The notes below the pieces were generated by a model. The model was not told the origin of the DNA. It saw nothing but the letters and a program-made list of their open reading frames with translations, and ran no database searches. A stretch of DNA of 64,000 bases from Marthasterias glacialis (Eukaryota; Echinodermata; Asteroidea; Forcipulatida; Asteriidae): NCBI GenBank assembly GCA_911728455.2, contig OU452219.1, positions 13,916,397 to 13,980,396 on the forward strand, in the 5' to 3' direction. How positions within the stretch are numbered: the stretch's first letter is position 1; every line of letters begins with the position of its first letter. The translations under genes were made by a program, and so were the position numbers. Shown piece by piece: positions 63,520-64,000 of this stretch.

Positions 63520-64000
63520 AATTATAATTATAATAATAATAATTTATTCATTTATATAAGTGCAAATTCCAATTAAAATTGTTCAGATGCGCTTAACAGT
63601 AAAAATACAAGCACCTGAAAATACCTTAAAAAATACTCTAGAGAAAATTCATCAAAAATACTAATAAAAAATAGGGAAAAAAAACACACAAAAACTAAAA
63701 ATGGATGAACAAACGCCCAACACAAAGACGTTAAAAGACCCTAAGAATCGAAAAAAGTTAAAACCACAGAAAAAATCAGCTACTACGAAAAACAACATCC
63801 ATGAGCTAATCATGACATTTCATAGCACATTAAAATACAGGAAATATAAAAGCAAAATCCGTTAAAGGCCAACTTCAAACGATGAGTTTTTAGGAGTGAT
63901 TTGAAATTGGACACACTGCTGGCTCTCCTTATGTGACTAGGAAGGACATCAGCCCCTTTACATAAACAATACAAAAGCCAACTTGTCTAGTTCTACCTGT
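63520..64000. repeat. Probable retroposon end with AAT tail, cut by the window end
   Basis: An AAT-type run at 63522-63543 is followed by tttattcatttatataagtg and cagatgcgcttaacagt, an arrangement like 57858-57950. No coding part was recognised to the window end. Confidence 0.4.

Overview
The window looks like nuclear DNA of a marine invertebrate deuterostome, most likely an echinoderm. This is inferred from vertebrate-like orthologues with GT-AG introns, an AT-rich background, very many short inverted-repeat transposons, tRNA-derived SINEs, TACATGTA-rich introns and recurring taggcct motifs. Species cannot be fixed by eye. There are no operons, CRISPR arrays or prokaryotic signals.

Five protein genes are supported. 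(1) The 3' end of a pecanex gene, + strand, has four coding exons at 1429-6695 that join in phase. (2) A SERTA-domain transcriptional co-regulator, + strand, has coding exons 20915-21113 and 22543-23270 and a possible 5' non-coding exon near 19.6-20.16 kb. (3) FKBP2, an ER peptidyl-prolyl isomerase, - strand, has four exons between 32372 and 29740, giving a complete 147-residue protein. (4) A choline-transporter-like protein (SLC44 family), - strand, is one uninterrupted 731-codon reading frame at 39716-37521. (5) The 5' end of a PACS sorting-adaptor gene, + strand, has exon 1 at 42742-42863 and exon 2 at 58415-58502, and continues beyond the window. The products act in different places (membrane, nucleus, ER lumen, membrane, trans-Golgi network/endosome), and nothing suggests joint regulation.

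The rest is introns and intergenic DNA packed with non-autonomous elements. They include TTAA-flanked (piggyBac-like) and TA-flanked MITEs, hAT-like elements, near-palindromic foldbacks, two SINE types and two broken LINE ends. Families A, K, L and J share an internal plan, and several elements sit end to end on shared TTAA sites or inside one another. Family D (five copies) is seen only inside the PACS introns.

The most unusual object is a 1.03 kb element at 8172-9200. It has roughly 60-bp terminal inverted repeats around about 23 copies of a 31-bp unit that stays open in all three forward frames, with a short stretch of the same unit inverted at one side. Also notable are a duplicated splice-acceptor region in front of PACS exon 2, a near-perfect 120-bp tandem duplication just upstream of the SLC44 start, the intronless state of that SLC44 gene, and a cleanly nested MITE at 25248-26230. 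All repeat boundaries were set by eye and may be off by several bases.
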